A DNA stretch of 64,000 nucleotides from Methylocaldum szegediense (GCF_949769195.1 NZ_OX458333.1:744001-808000); one strand, 5' to 3'; numbered from the stretch's first letter, positions 10,767 to 20,059 are shown. The notes: generated by a model from the sequence alone, not told the origin. A program made the numbers and translations.

Positions 10767-11822
10767 TCATTTCGACCGTGTCTGTAGCCACTCGGCGATC
10801 GCCGTTGGTATCTCCTTCTGCGAGCGGCTGCTAACGTAGATCCCGATGTGGCCGCCTTTGAAAGCTATGGTAGAGTAGTCTTTGCTTCCGATGTATTTTT
10901 CCAAAGGGATGGACGCCGACGGCGGCACCAAATGATCTTCGGTAGCATAGATGTTGAGCACCGGCATCTTGATCTGCTTGAGATCGACATTCCGCCCGCC
11001 GATTTTCAAGGTTCCTTTGATCAATCGGTTCTGCTGGTAGAAATATTTGATGAACTGCCGGAACATCTCGCCGGGCTGATCCGGGCTGTCGAAAATCCAT
11101 TTCTCCATGCGCAGGAAATTTTTGAGTCTATCCTCGTCCTCGATGATGTCGGCCATGTCCACGTATTTTTGCCCCGTCAGGCGAAACGGCTTTAAGGACA
11201 AGAAGCTCCAGTTGAGCAGTTCGCCCGGAATGTTTCCCAGCGTATCGACCATGAGGTCCACATCGAGATCGCGATACCACTGGCTCAAGGTGTTATCCGG
11301 CGTGTGAAAATCAACGGGTGTCACCATCGTGATCAAGTTGCGCACCTTTTCCGGGTGTAAGGCGGCGTAACACAGGCTCAGGGTGCCGCCTTGGCAGATC
11401 CCGAGCAGGTTGATGCTGGGCAGATCGTGCCGTTTGCAGACTAAATCCACGCACCGGTGAATATAGCGGTTGACATAGTCATAGAGGTCGAGAAACCGGT
11501 CGGCCCCGTCGGGATAACCCCAGTCGATCAGGTAGAGGTCGATACCTTGATCGAGCAAGCCGCGGACGATGGAGCGGTCTTCCTGAAGGTCGGTCATGTA
11601 AGGGCGATTGACCAGGGCATAGACGATGAGTAACGGAACGGTGGACACTTGTTCCCGCCGTGGACGATAACGATAAAGAACCAGCTTGTCTTCGCGGAAA
11701 ACCGGATCTTTGGGACTCGCTTCCACCTCGACACGGCCGATCTTGCTGAGCGTCGCCATGCCATTGGTCAATTTGCGATTGAGTTCAAAAAGCTCTTGAG
11801 TGATCTGTTCGGGCCGCAGCAT
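10767..11822 (-). CDS. phaC: Class III PHA synthase, catalytic subunit PhaC
   Basis: The 351-aa protein polymerises 3-hydroxyacyl-CoA into polyhydroxyalkanoate on the granule surface. The modified lipase box is GICQGG with catalytic Cys143. The other triad residues are visible in TEDHLVPP (Asp296) and GGHIGIYV (His325). Length of about 350 aa and the adjacent phaE mark it as class III. It lies 20 bp downstream of phaE on the same strand, so the two are translated from one message. Confidence 0.97.
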   Translation of the reverse strand: MLRPEQITQELFELNRKLTNGMATLSKIGRVEVEASPKDPVFREDKLVLYRYRPRREQVSTVPLLIVYALVNRPYMTDLQEDRSIVRGLLDQGIDLYLIDWGYPDGADRFLDLYDYVNRYIHRCVDLVCKRHDLPSINLLGICQGGTLSLCYAALHPEKVRNLITMVTPVDFHTPDNTLSQWYRDLDVDLMVDTLGNIPGELLNWSFLSLKPFRLTGQKYVDMADIIEDEDRLKNFLRMEKWIFDSPDQPGEMFRQFIKYFYQQNRLIKGTLKIGGRNVDLKQIKMPVLNIYATEDHLVPPSASIPLEKYIGSKDYSTIAFKGGHIGIYVSSRSQKEIPTAIAEWLQTRSK

Positions 11823-11842
11823 GTACCACTTGCTCCTCGAAG

Positions 11843-13129
11843 TCAGGTGGATGTCTTGGTCTTCGTTCGGCGTGGAGCGACCGGGGCCGCGCTCTTTTCG
11901 CCCGGAACTCGGTGGCGTAGGCTCTCCAGCTCGCGCTTGAGCGCAGCGATTTCGGCGCGGAGTTCAGTCACTCCCGATTCGTCGAGTGTCTGCTCCAGCT
12001 GCCACACGCGTCGCTGCAACTGGTGAACTCGTCGGTGGCTGGTATCGAGCTCGCGCCGGGTCGGCATATTGAGCGCGCTGAGGATCTCCTCGACCATCTT
12101 CTGTTCCTGGCGCTTTACGGCGAAAACCGAGTTGGTCAGCGCCGATTGCGCCTGAGTGAACTCGTCCGAAGTCGAGATCTGGTTGTAGGCCTCTTCGCTG
12201 GCGTCGATCCACAGGTTATAGAGGCCGCGCAGGCTTTCGATGGATTCTCCTTTTTGAGCTTTTTCAGAAAGCGCGTTGGCGAACAAGTCGATTGCTTTTG
12301 CAGTCATTCCGGAAAGGGAGAGCGCATAGCCCTGGAGCGCCTGATGATGATCGAGCCATAACAACGCCCAGCGCTGTAGCTCTTCCTGCCATTCGCGGGT
12401 ATAGCCTATGGTCGGCATGGATAACAGGCCAACCATGCCCTGGTGCAAGGTTTCCGGGCCATAAGGCGAGCCAAAGCCGCGCGCGGCTTTTTCCATGTCG
12501 CCCGGCATGATCGAGAACGCCGAACAGACCCGACGCCAGTTATCGAGAGGCATGCCCCAGAACGTGGCAAACCCGGACCAGGGATCTTTGGCGTTCCGGA
12601 TCTGTTCGCCGAATTGCTCATGCATCTGCCTGATACCCTGACTCAGGGCGTCCCATGGGTTTTCCGTGCCTTGAGCGGCCCCATAGCTGGCCGAAAGAAC
12701 CTTCCACAATCCCTCTCCCATACGGAAGTAGGCTTTGTTGGCCTCGAGCATTCTTGCCATCAATTCACGAGGTTGCCCTGGAATCAGAGGCGTCCAGAAG
12801 CTGCTCCAGAGATCGAGCAGGCGCGACCACAGATCGGCGGGAGCTTTGTCATCGCCCGTCGCCGTCGCTTCGGTTCTCGTTCCGAAAGCTTGCCGCGAAA
12901 GCTCGATCCAGTGCTCCCAGTTCTTCCGTTGCGCGGCAAGCCAGAAATCGGCCCAATTGGGCGAGGTGGACGGGGCCTCGCGGCTCTCCGCGCTCGTGTC
13001 TTCGGATTTGGTACGGGGTTCGGCACTCGATTTAGGGGAAAAAGCGGACCATGACTCCCAGTACTGGCGTTGGGCGTCCAGCCATAGGCGGGTCCAGGCA
13101 TCGACTGGAGAGGATGATGTATCAGTCAT
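11843..13129 (-). CDS. phaE: Class III PHA synthase, subunit PhaE
   Basis: This 428-aa protein is the non-catalytic partner of PhaC. Family signs are repeated Trp-rich helical segments (for example AQRQYWESWSAF and AQRKNWEHWIEL), the IGYTREWQEELQRWALLW block and a C-terminal coiled coil (LDTSHRRVHQLQRRVWQLEQ region) ending in a basic tail. It is longer than the Allochromatium PhaE. The N-terminal W-rich motif is duplicated (residues about 12-25 and 63-80). It is the first gene of the phaE-phaC unit and diverges from the phasin gene across a 387-bp regulatory region. Confidence 0.93.
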   Translation of the reverse strand: MTDTSSSPVDAWTRLWLDAQRQYWESWSAFSPKSSAEPRTKSEDTSAESREAPSTSPNWADFWLAAQRKNWEHWIELSRQAFGTRTEATATGDDKAPADLWSRLLDLWSSFWTPLIPGQPRELMARMLEANKAYFRMGEGLWKVLSASYGAAQGTENPWDALSQGIRQMHEQFGEQIRNAKDPWSGFATFWGMPLDNWRRVCSAFSIMPGDMEKAARGFGSPYGPETLHQGMVGLLSMPTIGYTREWQEELQRWALLWLDHHQALQGYALSLSGMTAKAIDLFANALSEKAQKGESIESLRGLYNLWIDASEEAYNQISTSDEFTQAQSALTNSVFAVKRQEQKMVEEILSALNMPTRRELDTSHRRVHQLQRRVWQLEQTLDESGVTELRAEIAALKRELESLRHRVPGEKSAAPVAPRRTKTKTST

Positions 13130-13190
13130 TTGAATCTCCCATCAGCGGACTTGTTGCAGCATGGCGCCGTATCGGTATTAGACCAGACAC

Positions 13191-13207
13191 ATGCTGCGTC
13201 GCAGCAT
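13191..13207. promoter_or_regulatory. 17-bp palindrome upstream of phaE, candidate operator
   Basis: Perfect 8-bp arms, ATGCTGCG and CGCAGCAT, surround a single T, 62 bp before the phaE start. A further GCAGCAT lies at 13157-13163. TGC/GCA-rich palindromes are known binding sites of PhaR-type repressors in other bacteria, and phaR is in this cluster. Assignment to PhaR is inference. Confidence 0.5.
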
Positions 13208-13447
13208 TATTAACTCGGGGAAAATCACCTGTTTCACCACGGTCGATGTGAGTATGGAAGGCGGCACTTTCGATGTGGATGAACGATGTCGACCGCTGAC
13301 ACGGAAATGCGCGAAGTTCGCCGTCTAAATTCATCAGACTCGTTATTCTTGGCTGCGGTTCCCGACTTCGGGACCAGTCGTTGTACCATGTCGAGCCTCG
13401 CCGGGACTCTAAGTATTCGGGCCTATTGATCGCTCTTTCGGGCTCGG

Positions 13448-13468
13448 TTATGGTGCAGTGCACCATAA
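13448..13468. promoter_or_regulatory. 21-bp palindrome upstream of phasin gene, candidate operator
   Basis: Perfect 10-bp arms, TTATGGTGCA and TGCACCATAA, surround a single G. It ends 48 bp before the phasin ATG, where a repressor would block the promoter. It shares the TGC...GCA core with the palindrome at 13191 but not the flanks. PhaR is the obvious candidate ligand (inference). Confidence 0.55.
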
Positions 13469-13516
13469 AATCTGCCCGATGTCCAATGTTTTGAGGATTT
13501 TCAGAAGGAGGTACTG

Positions 13517-14050
13517 ATGAACACTCGTCAAATCTACGAGCAGTGGTTCGAAATGAACCGGGCGGCCATCGACCCGTTCATGCGCTGGAACGAAATCGCG
13601 CTACAAGCTGCGGAACGAGTGGCCGGCACTCGTCAAGTGTACGATCAATGGTTCGAGATCAGCCGAATAGCGGTGGACCCCCTGATGCGCTGGAACGAGA
13701 TCGCGCTGCAGGCAGCAGAGAGGGTCGCGAAGTACAACCTAGCCGTTGCGCAAGACTGCTTGGAAATGGGAACTCGCCAGATTGAATTGAATTGTGAAAC
13801 GAGAGATCCGGACAAATGGAAGGATAGCGAGAAGAAATTGATCTCCGATTTCGGTCAGAAGATCGCGGACCGTGGAGCGGATTATTTGAAGCTAGTAAAG
13901 GAGACGCAGGACGCGCTCAACGAATGGGCAAGTCAAGCGGCCAAAGAAACCGCGGAGCGAGCGGCGAGAGCGGCCGAAAGCGCGGCGCGTGCCGGAGAGG
14001 AGGCGAAAGCCGCGGCCGGTGCCGGCGCACAGCGGGGAGCGAAAGCATGA
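13517..14050 (+). CDS. Phasin-like granule protein with internal duplication
   Basis: The 177-aa protein is probably a phasin, coating PHA granules. Support is its place between phaE and phaA, its helical amphipathic character and its Ala-rich C-terminal tail (residues 135-177), typical of phasins. Residues 3-37 and 38-72 are a tandem duplication (TRQIYEQWFEMNR versus TRQVYDQWFEISR, both ending LQAAERVA). A strong AGAAGGAGG ribosome binding site precedes the ATG. A stem-loop terminator follows. Sequence similarity alone would not prove the phasin call. Confidence 0.75.
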   Translation: MNTRQIYEQWFEMNRAAIDPFMRWNEIALQAAERVAGTRQVYDQWFEISRIAVDPLMRWNEIALQAAERVAKYNLAVAQDCLEMGTRQIELNCETRDPDKWKDSEKKLISDFGQKIADRGADYLKLVKETQDALNEWASQAAKETAERAARAAESAARAGEEAKAAAGAGAQRGAKA

Positions 14051-14094
14051 AGCAACGCTCGGACTGAGCGAAGTTCGCCTGGCCGTAAAGGAAT

Positions 14095-14129
14095 AGGCCG
14101 GTCGTCCGCTCCAAAGACGCCGGCCTTTT
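14095..14129 (+). terminator. Intrinsic terminator after phasin gene
   Basis: AGGCCGG and CCGGCCT form a 7-bp GC-rich stem, followed by TTTC. It lies between the phasin stop and the phaA start, so the phasin gene is probably transcribed alone at high level. Confidence 0.7.
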
Positions 14130-14182
14130 CGTATTTGAAGCATTTCTCAAGCATTTCAGCATCAACAACAAGAGGTCAATCG

Positions 14183-15361
14183 ATGCAAGACGTGGTAATC
14201 GTAGGCGCCGTGCGTACGGCGATCGGCAAGTTCGGCGGCACGCTGGCCAGCCTTCCGGCAGCGCATCTCGGAGCCAAGCTCATCTCAGATCTTCTCGCCA
14301 AGACCGGCGTGAAGCCGCAGCACATCGACGAAGTCATCATGGGACAAGTGTTGACCGCCGGTATCGGGCAAAACGGCGCCCGACAAGCGGCACTCAAGGC
14401 CAATCTTCCGGTCGAAGTGCCGGCCACCACGGTCAACAAAGTGTGCGGGAGCGGCCTCAAGGCGATCCAACTTGCAGCTCAAGCGATCCGGTTAGGGGAA
14501 TCAGAAATCGTGATTGCGGGCGGTCAGGAGAACATGAGCGCGGCCCCACACCTGCTGCCGAATTCGCGCAACGGCGTCAAGATGGGAGGTTGGACCCTCG
14601 TCGACAGCATGATCGTGGACGGGCTTTGGGACGCCTTCCATGATTGCCACATGGGTTGTACCGCGGAGAACATCGTCGATCGGTACGGTATTTCCCGCGA
14701 GGAGCAGGATGCATTCGCAGCGGCCTCCCAACAGAAGGCGGAAGCGGCGCAAAAAGCGGGCAGATTCCGGGACGAGATCGTACCGGTCGAAGTGCCGCAG
14801 CCGAAAGGCCCAGCCATCGTGTTCGATACCGACGAGTTTCCACGGCCTGGCACCACGGTGGAAGCGCTGGCGAAACTCAAACCGGCGTTTCGGCCCGACG
14901 GTACGGTAACGGCCGGCAATGCGTCCGGCATCAACGACGGTGCTGCTGCGGTCCTGGTGATGTCCGCCTCTGCAGCCGAGCGCTACGGTCTGAAGCCCAT
15001 GGCGCGCATCGCCGGTTTCGGCAAAGCTGGGGTGGACCCAGCGATCATGGGTATCGGTCCGGTCCAGGCGACACGGCGCTGCCTCGACCGGGTCGGATGG
15101 ACTATCGACGATCTGGACCTGATCGAGGCGAATGAGGCGTTTGCCGCCCAGGCGATTGCAGTCAGCCGCGATCTCGGCTGGGATACCGAAAAGCTCAACG
15201 TTAACGGAGGTGCCATTGCGCTCGGGCATCCGATCGGCGCGTCAGGCGCGAGGATTCTGGTGACCTTGTTGCACGAGATGGTCCGTCGTGACGTACACAA
15301 GGGTCTCGCCACGCTGTGTATCGGCGGGGGGCAGGGGATAGCTATCGCCGTTGAGCGTTAG
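14183..15361 (+). CDS. phaA: Acetyl-CoA acetyltransferase (beta-ketothiolase)
   Basis: The 392-aa thiolase condenses two acetyl-CoA into acetoacetyl-CoA, the first step of PHB synthesis. The acylation cysteine is in [11 protein letters not shown]. The C-terminal active-site blocks are [20 protein letters not shown] (His) and [10 protein letters not shown] (Cys). The ATG at 14183 has an AGAGGT ribosome binding site and gives the standard N-terminus [18 protein letters not shown]. Sixteen extra upstream residues in the same frame are not family-like. Confidence 0.97.
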   Translation: MQDVVIVGAVRTAIGKFGGTLASLPAAHLGAKLISDLLAKTGVKPQHIDEVIMGQVLTAGIGQNGARQAALKANLPVEVPATTVNKVCGSGLKAIQLAAQAIRLGESEIVIAGGQENMSAAPHLLPNSRNGVKMGGWTLVDSMIVDGLWDAFHDCHMGCTAENIVDRYGISREEQDAFAAASQQKAEAAQKAGRFRDEIVPVEVPQPKGPAIVFDTDEFPRPGTTVEALAKLKPAFRPDGTVTAGNASGINDGAAAVLVMSASAAERYGLKPMARIAGFGKAGVDPAIMGIGPVQATRRCLDRVGWTIDDLDLIEANEAFAAQAIAVSRDLGWDTEKLNVNGGAIALGHPIGASGARILVTLLHEMVRRDVHKGLATLCIGGGQGIAIAVER

Positions 15362-15858
15362 CCGGCGATCGGAGGTTTATCGGGTTTCTGGATTGAACAG
15401 CATTTCTACAACGGGAAAAGTTGGACCGGAGTCAGCGGTTTGTCGGAAACGCTAACGTTTTTTAGGCCTGTAACCCTAATAACCGCAATGCCCCATCAAC
15501 TGCCGCATTCCCTCACCCCAACCCCTCTCCCAGAGGGAGAGGGGCTAATTAAGCTCCCTTCTCCCTTTGGGAGAAGGGTAGGGGATGAGGGGCCAGCGTG
15601 CTGTAGGGTGCTTCCAGCTGCGGGGTTTAGGATAACGGCTTCTCCCTATGGAGGGTGTCGAAAAAGTAAGTAGTCCGGGGAAAACAAATCAACCTCGGCA
15701 GGCGGCTGAAAACGTCGAGTTTCGTCCCTCAACCCGGCCTACGATCTCGGCTGTTGCGACACCCTTTGCATTGGGAGCGTGAGGGACGATCAGACGTTCC
15801 CGGCGTAACGCGAGTTCCGGTCCGGCCAGACCTTATACCCAGCACGGAGGATTTTCTC
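15362..15858. repeat. Double-hairpin palindromic repeat in phaA-phaB gap
   Basis: No gene is seen. At 15521-15543 and 15555-15577 are two perfect hairpins built from CCCCTCTCCC/GGGAGAGGGG and CCCTTCTCCC/GGGAGAAGGG. They are enclosed by outer arms CCCTCACCCC and GGGGATGAGGG (15510-15592). This is a common type of mobile extragenic palindrome and could act as a weak terminator or mRNA stabiliser between phaA and phaB. Confidence 0.7.
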
Positions 15859-16605
15859 ATGAATGGACGAGTGGCCGTCGTAACCGGGGGTACCGGAACT
15901 ATCGGCAATGAGATCTGCAAGCATCTCGCGGCGATGTCATGTCGCGTGATTGCCCTATGCCGTCCGCGGGCGGTAGACTGTCGCACCGCGGAATGGATGG
16001 AGGCGCGCAAGAATGAGGGTTACGACATGGAAGCGCTGGAGTGCGACGTCACGGATTTCGGGCATACCAGCACCGTGTTCGGAGACATCGCGCGCAGGTA
16101 CGGCGGGGTGGATATCCTCGTCAACGCCGCCGGGATTACGAGCGATGCGACCTTGCGCAAGATGACCGTCGAGCAGTGGCAGTCGGTAGTCCGCACTAAT
16201 CTCGATGGCGTTTTCAATGCCACGCGCTGCGTCATTGAGGGCATGCTCGATCGCGGTTTCGGCCGCGTCATCAATATTTCGTCAGTGAACGGACAAAAAG
16301 GCCAGTTCGGCCAGGCGAATTATGCCGCCAGCAAGGCCGGAATCCATGGATTCACGATGTCCGTCGCGCGCGAGGTAGCGAAAAAGGGCGTTACCGTGAA
16401 CACGGTCTCGCCAGGCTATATCGAATCGCCCATGATCATGGCCGTCCCGGAGGAGCATAGGGCCAAGATTCTGGCCGAGATTCCGGTCGGACGATTCGGT
16501 CGGCCATCGGAGGTTGCTCGGGTGGTCGCTTTCCTGGCGGACGAAGAGTCCGGATTTATCACCGGTGCGGATATCTCGATCAACGGTGGGCAACATATGG
16601 GGTGA
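15859..16605 (+). CDS. phaB: Acetoacetyl-CoA reductase, SDR family
   Basis: The 248-aa short-chain dehydrogenase reduces acetoacetyl-CoA to (R)-3-hydroxybutyryl-CoA with NAD(P)H. The cofactor motif is VTGGTGTIG, with NAAG, a catalytic Ser in VINISSVNGQKGQFGQ, and YAASK. The segments GQKGQFGQ and the C-terminal GADISINGGQHMG are typical of PhaB. The start was set at 15859 because a CACGGAGG ribosome binding site precedes it and family members begin here. Confidence 0.95.
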   Translation: MNGRVAVVTGGTGTIGNEICKHLAAMSCRVIALCRPRAVDCRTAEWMEARKNEGYDMEALECDVTDFGHTSTVFGDIARRYGGVDILVNAAGITSDATLRKMTVEQWQSVVRTNLDGVFNATRCVIEGMLDRGFGRVINISSVNGQKGQFGQANYAASKAGIHGFTMSVAREVAKKGVTVNTVSPGYIESPMIMAVPEEHRAKILAEIPVGRFGRPSEVARVVAFLADEESGFITGADISINGGQHMG

Positions 16606-16620
16606 ACCGAACCCCGGTGT

Positions 16621-17127
16621 ATGAGCAACGAAAACAACGAACGCATCATCAAGAAATATCCCAATCGACGCCTTTACGATACGGCAATCAGCAAATACGT
16701 CACGTTCGGTGACATTCGGCGGTTGGTAAGAGAGGCGATCAAGTTCCGGGTGGTGGATGCCAAGACCGACGAGGACATCACCCGGAGCGTTCTCTTGCAG
16801 CTGATCTTGGAGGAGGAAGAAAAAGGCCAGCCGATTTTCACCACCGAGATTTTGGAACAGATCATCCGCACATACGGCAATGCGATGCAGGGCTTCATGA
16901 CGGCTTATCTCAAGGAAAGCATGGACGTTTTTCTGACGCAGCAAAAACTCATGCAGGCCCAGATGACGAATCTGATCAAGCATGCGCCTTTGTCCGTATT
17001 CACCGAGCTGACCCAGCAGAACTTGAAGCTTTGGCAAACCATGCAGCAGCGCTTTTTTTCGGCTTATGGGCGAGACGGCGAGGGTACGGCGAGCGACGAA
17101 GAAGGCGAAAAAACACCTTCTTCCTAG
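16621..17127 (+). CDS. phaR: PHA synthesis regulator PhaR
   Basis: The 168-aa protein has the PHB/PHA accumulation DNA-binding domain: RIIKKYPNRRLYDTAISKYV followed by the FRVVDAKTDEDITRSVLLQ segment, then a helical C-terminal region with GNAMQGFMTAYLKESMDVF and many Gln. In other bacteria PhaR binds both PHA granules and TGC-rich operators and represses phasin and synthase genes until granules form. It starts 15 bp after phaB and is probably in the same message. The palindromes at 13191 and 13448 are its likely targets. Confidence 0.93.
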   Translation: MSNENNERIIKKYPNRRLYDTAISKYVTFGDIRRLVREAIKFRVVDAKTDEDITRSVLLQLILEEEEKGQPIFTTEILEQIIRTYGNAMQGFMTAYLKESMDVFLTQQKLMQAQMTNLIKHAPLSVFTELTQQNLKLWQTMQQRFFSAYGRDGEGTASDEEGEKTPSS

Positions 17128-17640
17128 TCTTCGTCAGAAACACCGCAGCTTCGCGGGAGCGTTTCATTCCCCTGTCTCGTTTGTCCTTCATGATCCACAC
17201 GGGCTACGCTGGCTGACAAATTCCTGCTCATACGCCTCTCACCCCACGCGGAAGTAATGAGGCGCATGCTTCGCGCTCGGTGGTTTTCCATCCAGGGATC
17301 TATAAACTCCTATTGCCGCAGCGGGGGGTTAATGGTGTACGAAGCGCCTGACCTGGCGGCAGGAGAAATACGGCGATGCGCATGAAGCCATTTCGACCGG
17401 GCCGACTTCGCGACCGTTCGACTTGGTCGCGGTCGGGCATCCCCCTCATCGTCCATTGAGGCCCGGAATGGCCGTCCGCTAATGCGCGATAAGATCAATA
17501 CAAATCTCGCGCCAAGTATGAATTGGACGAGATCTCAACGGCTTACGCAAATCGAAGCCGTTTCCGATAGCCGTCGGTGATGTTATACCGCTCAGTGTGC
17601 TGTGGGATAAGGCACACATGGTGTGCGACAAAATGTCCCA

Positions 17641-17669
17641 TTGAATCAAATATTTAAGCTGTCTAATCT
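17641..17669 (+). promoter_or_regulatory. Sigma-70-like promoter for candidate small RNA
   Basis: TTGAAT at 17641-17646 is separated by exactly 17 bp from TAATCT at 17664-17669. A transcript would begin near 17675-17677. Confidence 0.5.
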
Positions 17670-17674
17670 GTTCT

Positions 17675-17775
17675 GGTCTCGTGGGGTCCTCGGGTTCTTC
17701 CTCCACTCGAACCACGGGGTACGTGAGATCTCCTCGGTCTATCGGGATGCCGTTGATAGGGCATCCCTTTTTTCT
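17675..17775 (+). ncRNA. Candidate small RNA with exposed CCUCC loop
   Basis: A roughly 100-nt transcript is predicted between a good promoter and a strong terminator, with no credible protein. GGTCTCGTG (17675-17683) can pair, with wobbles, to CGTGAGATC (17722-17730). Inside it GGTTC (17693-17697) pairs with GAACC (17709-17713), leaving an 11-nt loop that contains CCTCC, complementary to Shine-Dalgarno sequences. I do not recognise a known RNA family. It may regulate translation of target mRNAs, but this is inference. Confidence 0.4.
17744..17775 (+). terminator. Strong intrinsic terminator
   Basis: GGGATGCC and GGCATCCC form an 8-bp stem around an 8-nt loop, followed by a T-rich tail (TTTTTTC then TTTT). 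It ends the candidate small RNA. Confidence 0.8.
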
Positions 17776-17843
17776 TTTGAGACCTGGGCGGCGAAGAGTT
17801 GGCGTGGTTGGCGCGTTTCAGTGGTTCTGGTCTTCCCGGCCTA

Positions 17844-19066
17844 GTGCTCCGTCACCCGTCAAACGTGGGGTAAAGCTTACGGAGTTTGATCCGCGCGTCG
17901 GCCGTGGTGAATTGCCAGTTGGCTTTCACTTGGGTTTGGTTACGGCGCTGCGCCCAGGCGGCGACATGCCGGACCCGGTCGGCCCGTTCGCCGATCCGCT
18001 CCGGCAGATCGCGGGCCAAAGCGCTGAGTTCAATTTCCACCATGTCCAGCCAGCTCCCGTGCTTCGGCGTGTGGTGAATCTCCAGCCGCTCGGCGAGCCG
18101 TCGAGCCTCCTCCGGCGCAAAAGCTTCATAGAGGCGCGCCGTCGAATGGGTGTTTAGCTGATCCATCACCAACACGATTTTATCTGCCTCCCGATAGCGC
18201 CCCTCCAGCAGGGTTCGCACAACCTGGGCAAAGTCCTGACGGGTCCGGCCATCGGTGACCTGAACGTCACGCCACCCGGCCAGCGGCTCGAAGGCCAAGA
18301 ACACACTCGCCACCCCGTTCCGCACATAGACGCTGTCATAACGTGCCACCCGCCCCGGCTCCCTCGGCAGCGGTTCTCGGACCTCGCCGATCAGCTGGAT
18401 AAAGGTCTCGTCCAAACAGACGACCGGCCGTTCGCTCCGGTACGGCCGCTGATAAACTTCTAGGACATCCTCCATGGCCGCAACAAACTCGGCCGAGGCT
18501 TTCGGCGGAATGACCCACCGCTTGCAGAGGTGCGGTTTGAGTTCGTTTTTTTCAGCACGCGCCGGACCGTTTCGTACGAGACGGTCTCAGCCATTTCCAG
18601 CTCGACCAGACGCTCAGCCAAGAGCCGCAAGGTCCAGCGCGACTTGCCCTCCGGCGGCGGCGAACAAGCCAGCGCGATCAGCCGGGCTTCCTGGGCACCA
18701 TCCAGCCGCCGGGGATACACGCGTTCGCTCGGCTTGGGCACCAAGGCCGCCGGCAGACCTTGTTCCACGAACCGCTGCCGCACCCGTTCCACCGTACGAA
18801 CGTGGACGTTTAACGCCCGAGCAATTTCGTCATCGGTGCGGCAAGGCCCGCCCTCGGCTTCATCGGCCTGTAACAAAATCCGGGCATGGGCCAGTTTTCG
18901 CGCTTCGCTCTTGCCCTTGTTGACCAACCCTTCCAGTTCGCGCCGCTCCTCACAGGTCAGCGTCACCCGATATTTTTTCGCCATCTTCGTCTCCTAACCA
19001 AGGATCCGGCCAGAAGCGCCGGACCGTCATTCCTTGGACTCGGCAATCGACGATTGATGCAAGTAC
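17844..19066 (-). mobile_element. IS630-family insertion sequence
   Basis: The element carries one transposase read with a frameshift. Tentative ends lie next to TA dinucleotides at 17842-17843 and 19067-19068, as IS630 elements insert at TA. The terminal sequences GTGCTCCGTCACCCGTC and GTACTTGCATCAATCGTC (inward) are only weakly inverted, so the boundaries may be off by some bases. Confidence 0.6.
17852..18984 (-). CDS. IS630-family transposase, made by -1 frameshift
   Basis: The first frame (from 18984) encodes helix-turn-helix domains (RTDDEIARALNVHVRTVERV). The second frame (to 17852) encodes the DDE domain: CLDETFI (Asp), VMDQLNTHS (Asp) and SWLDMVEIELSAL (Glu). The frames join at an A7 tract (T7 at 18546-18552). 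Reading one A twice gives VLKKNELKPHLCKRW, the family continuation. Such A-tract slippage is known in IS630 elements, so this is probably programmed and the transposase active, not a pseudogene. Confidence 0.8.
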
Positions 19067-19068
19067 TA

Positions 19069-19705
19069 GAGGGAAAAGCCCCTTTCTCATGTCATAGTCG
19101 GCCGTATGGAGGTTGCTCGCGTTGAGTAGGCGTCATTGTCGCGATGCGTGCGGATCACAGAAGCCGACGGACCGTGGTAACGAGATATCTCCCGCCTAGA
19201 TCTTTTCACCGGTGAAGCCAGTGTAGCCTGGATGGAGTTTTGCGAAATCTGGGATGTTCGGTGCTTCGAACTCCCCGGATTTCACTGCATAAAATACGGG
19301 CTACTGGCTTCGGCTGGTTCGGGATGAATCGGCGCGAGTCTCTCGCCAATGCGTTAGACGGACCAATCCAAAATACCAGTAACCGCCGCAGGGGAGCACG
19401 CCTTTCCAGCGGAATGTGCGCCGTGAGGTTCATGCCGTCAAACCCCGCATGTGCCACAGTCATTTGCCGCTGTATGGCGGCACCACCGGCCGGCTGCAAC
19501 GCGGGATTGAATGAAGTTCAGCATCGTCCAACGGTTTTCCGCGCTCCTGGAATGTAGTGGTGTCCCTTGTTCCGCGCGGCTTTTCCGCCGGTTGTGCCGC
19601 CGCGCTCTCGTCCACTTGGTTTGTCGCCTGCGAGTTGGCTCGATTCTTTCATCGCTTAGGGCGCACATTGCTTTTCAACGTTTCATTCCACGGAGGACTC
19701 CAACT
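19069..19705. other. Intergenic, no gene recognised
   Basis: Open frames here have no ribosome binding site or family features. Nothing else is recognised apart from the ribosome binding site of the next gene. Confidence 0.4.
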
Positions 19706-20059
19706 ATGTTGATGGGTGCACTCGCTGTTTTTACCCTGGTAGCGGCCATGGGCTTGATGATGATTCGGGACGTCTGGCGCGGGCAACGTGTGGGGGCGGC
19801 TTACGCGCTGGTCCATGCTGCTGCCGCGCTGCTGGGTTCCGCTTTGGTGATTGCCGCCGCCTTGGATGGTGATACGCGGTTGTACGCCAATATCGGCATG
19901 GCCGTCGTCATTATCCTTTTAGGGCTGGCGATGGGTTTTGCAGTCAAGAAAGGGAAAACGGCGCCCAGGTTGGTACTGATGGCCCATGCGGTTTTGGCTG
20001 TTGCCTGCTATGGGCTCTTGGGTTTTTTCGCGTTGAACCCGGACGCGGTTTTGATGTAG
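19706..20059 (+). CDS. Small four-helix membrane protein, function unknown
   Basis: This 117-aa protein consists almost entirely of four hydrophobic helices (about residues 2-22, 32-52, 61-79 and 88-107) joined by short charged loops. A CGGAGGA ribosome binding site 9 bp upstream supports the ATG at 19706 rather than the longer upstream frame. I do not recognise the family with certainty. It stands alone between IS630 and a repeat-rich gap. Confidence 0.65.
   Translation: MLMGALAVFTLVAAMGLMMIRDVWRGQRVGAAYALVHAAAALLGSALVIAAALDGDTRLYANIGMAVVIILLGLAMGFAVKKGKTAPRLVLMAHAVLAVACYGLLGFFALNPDAVLM

Noticed and set aside
13543-13785. Overlapping frame in the phasin gene with repeats
   Set aside because: It is a shadow of the internal DNA duplication.
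19511-19705. Upstream extension of the small membrane protein
   Set aside because: A strong ribosome binding site sits at 19691-19697 and the extension has Cys/Arg-rich noise.
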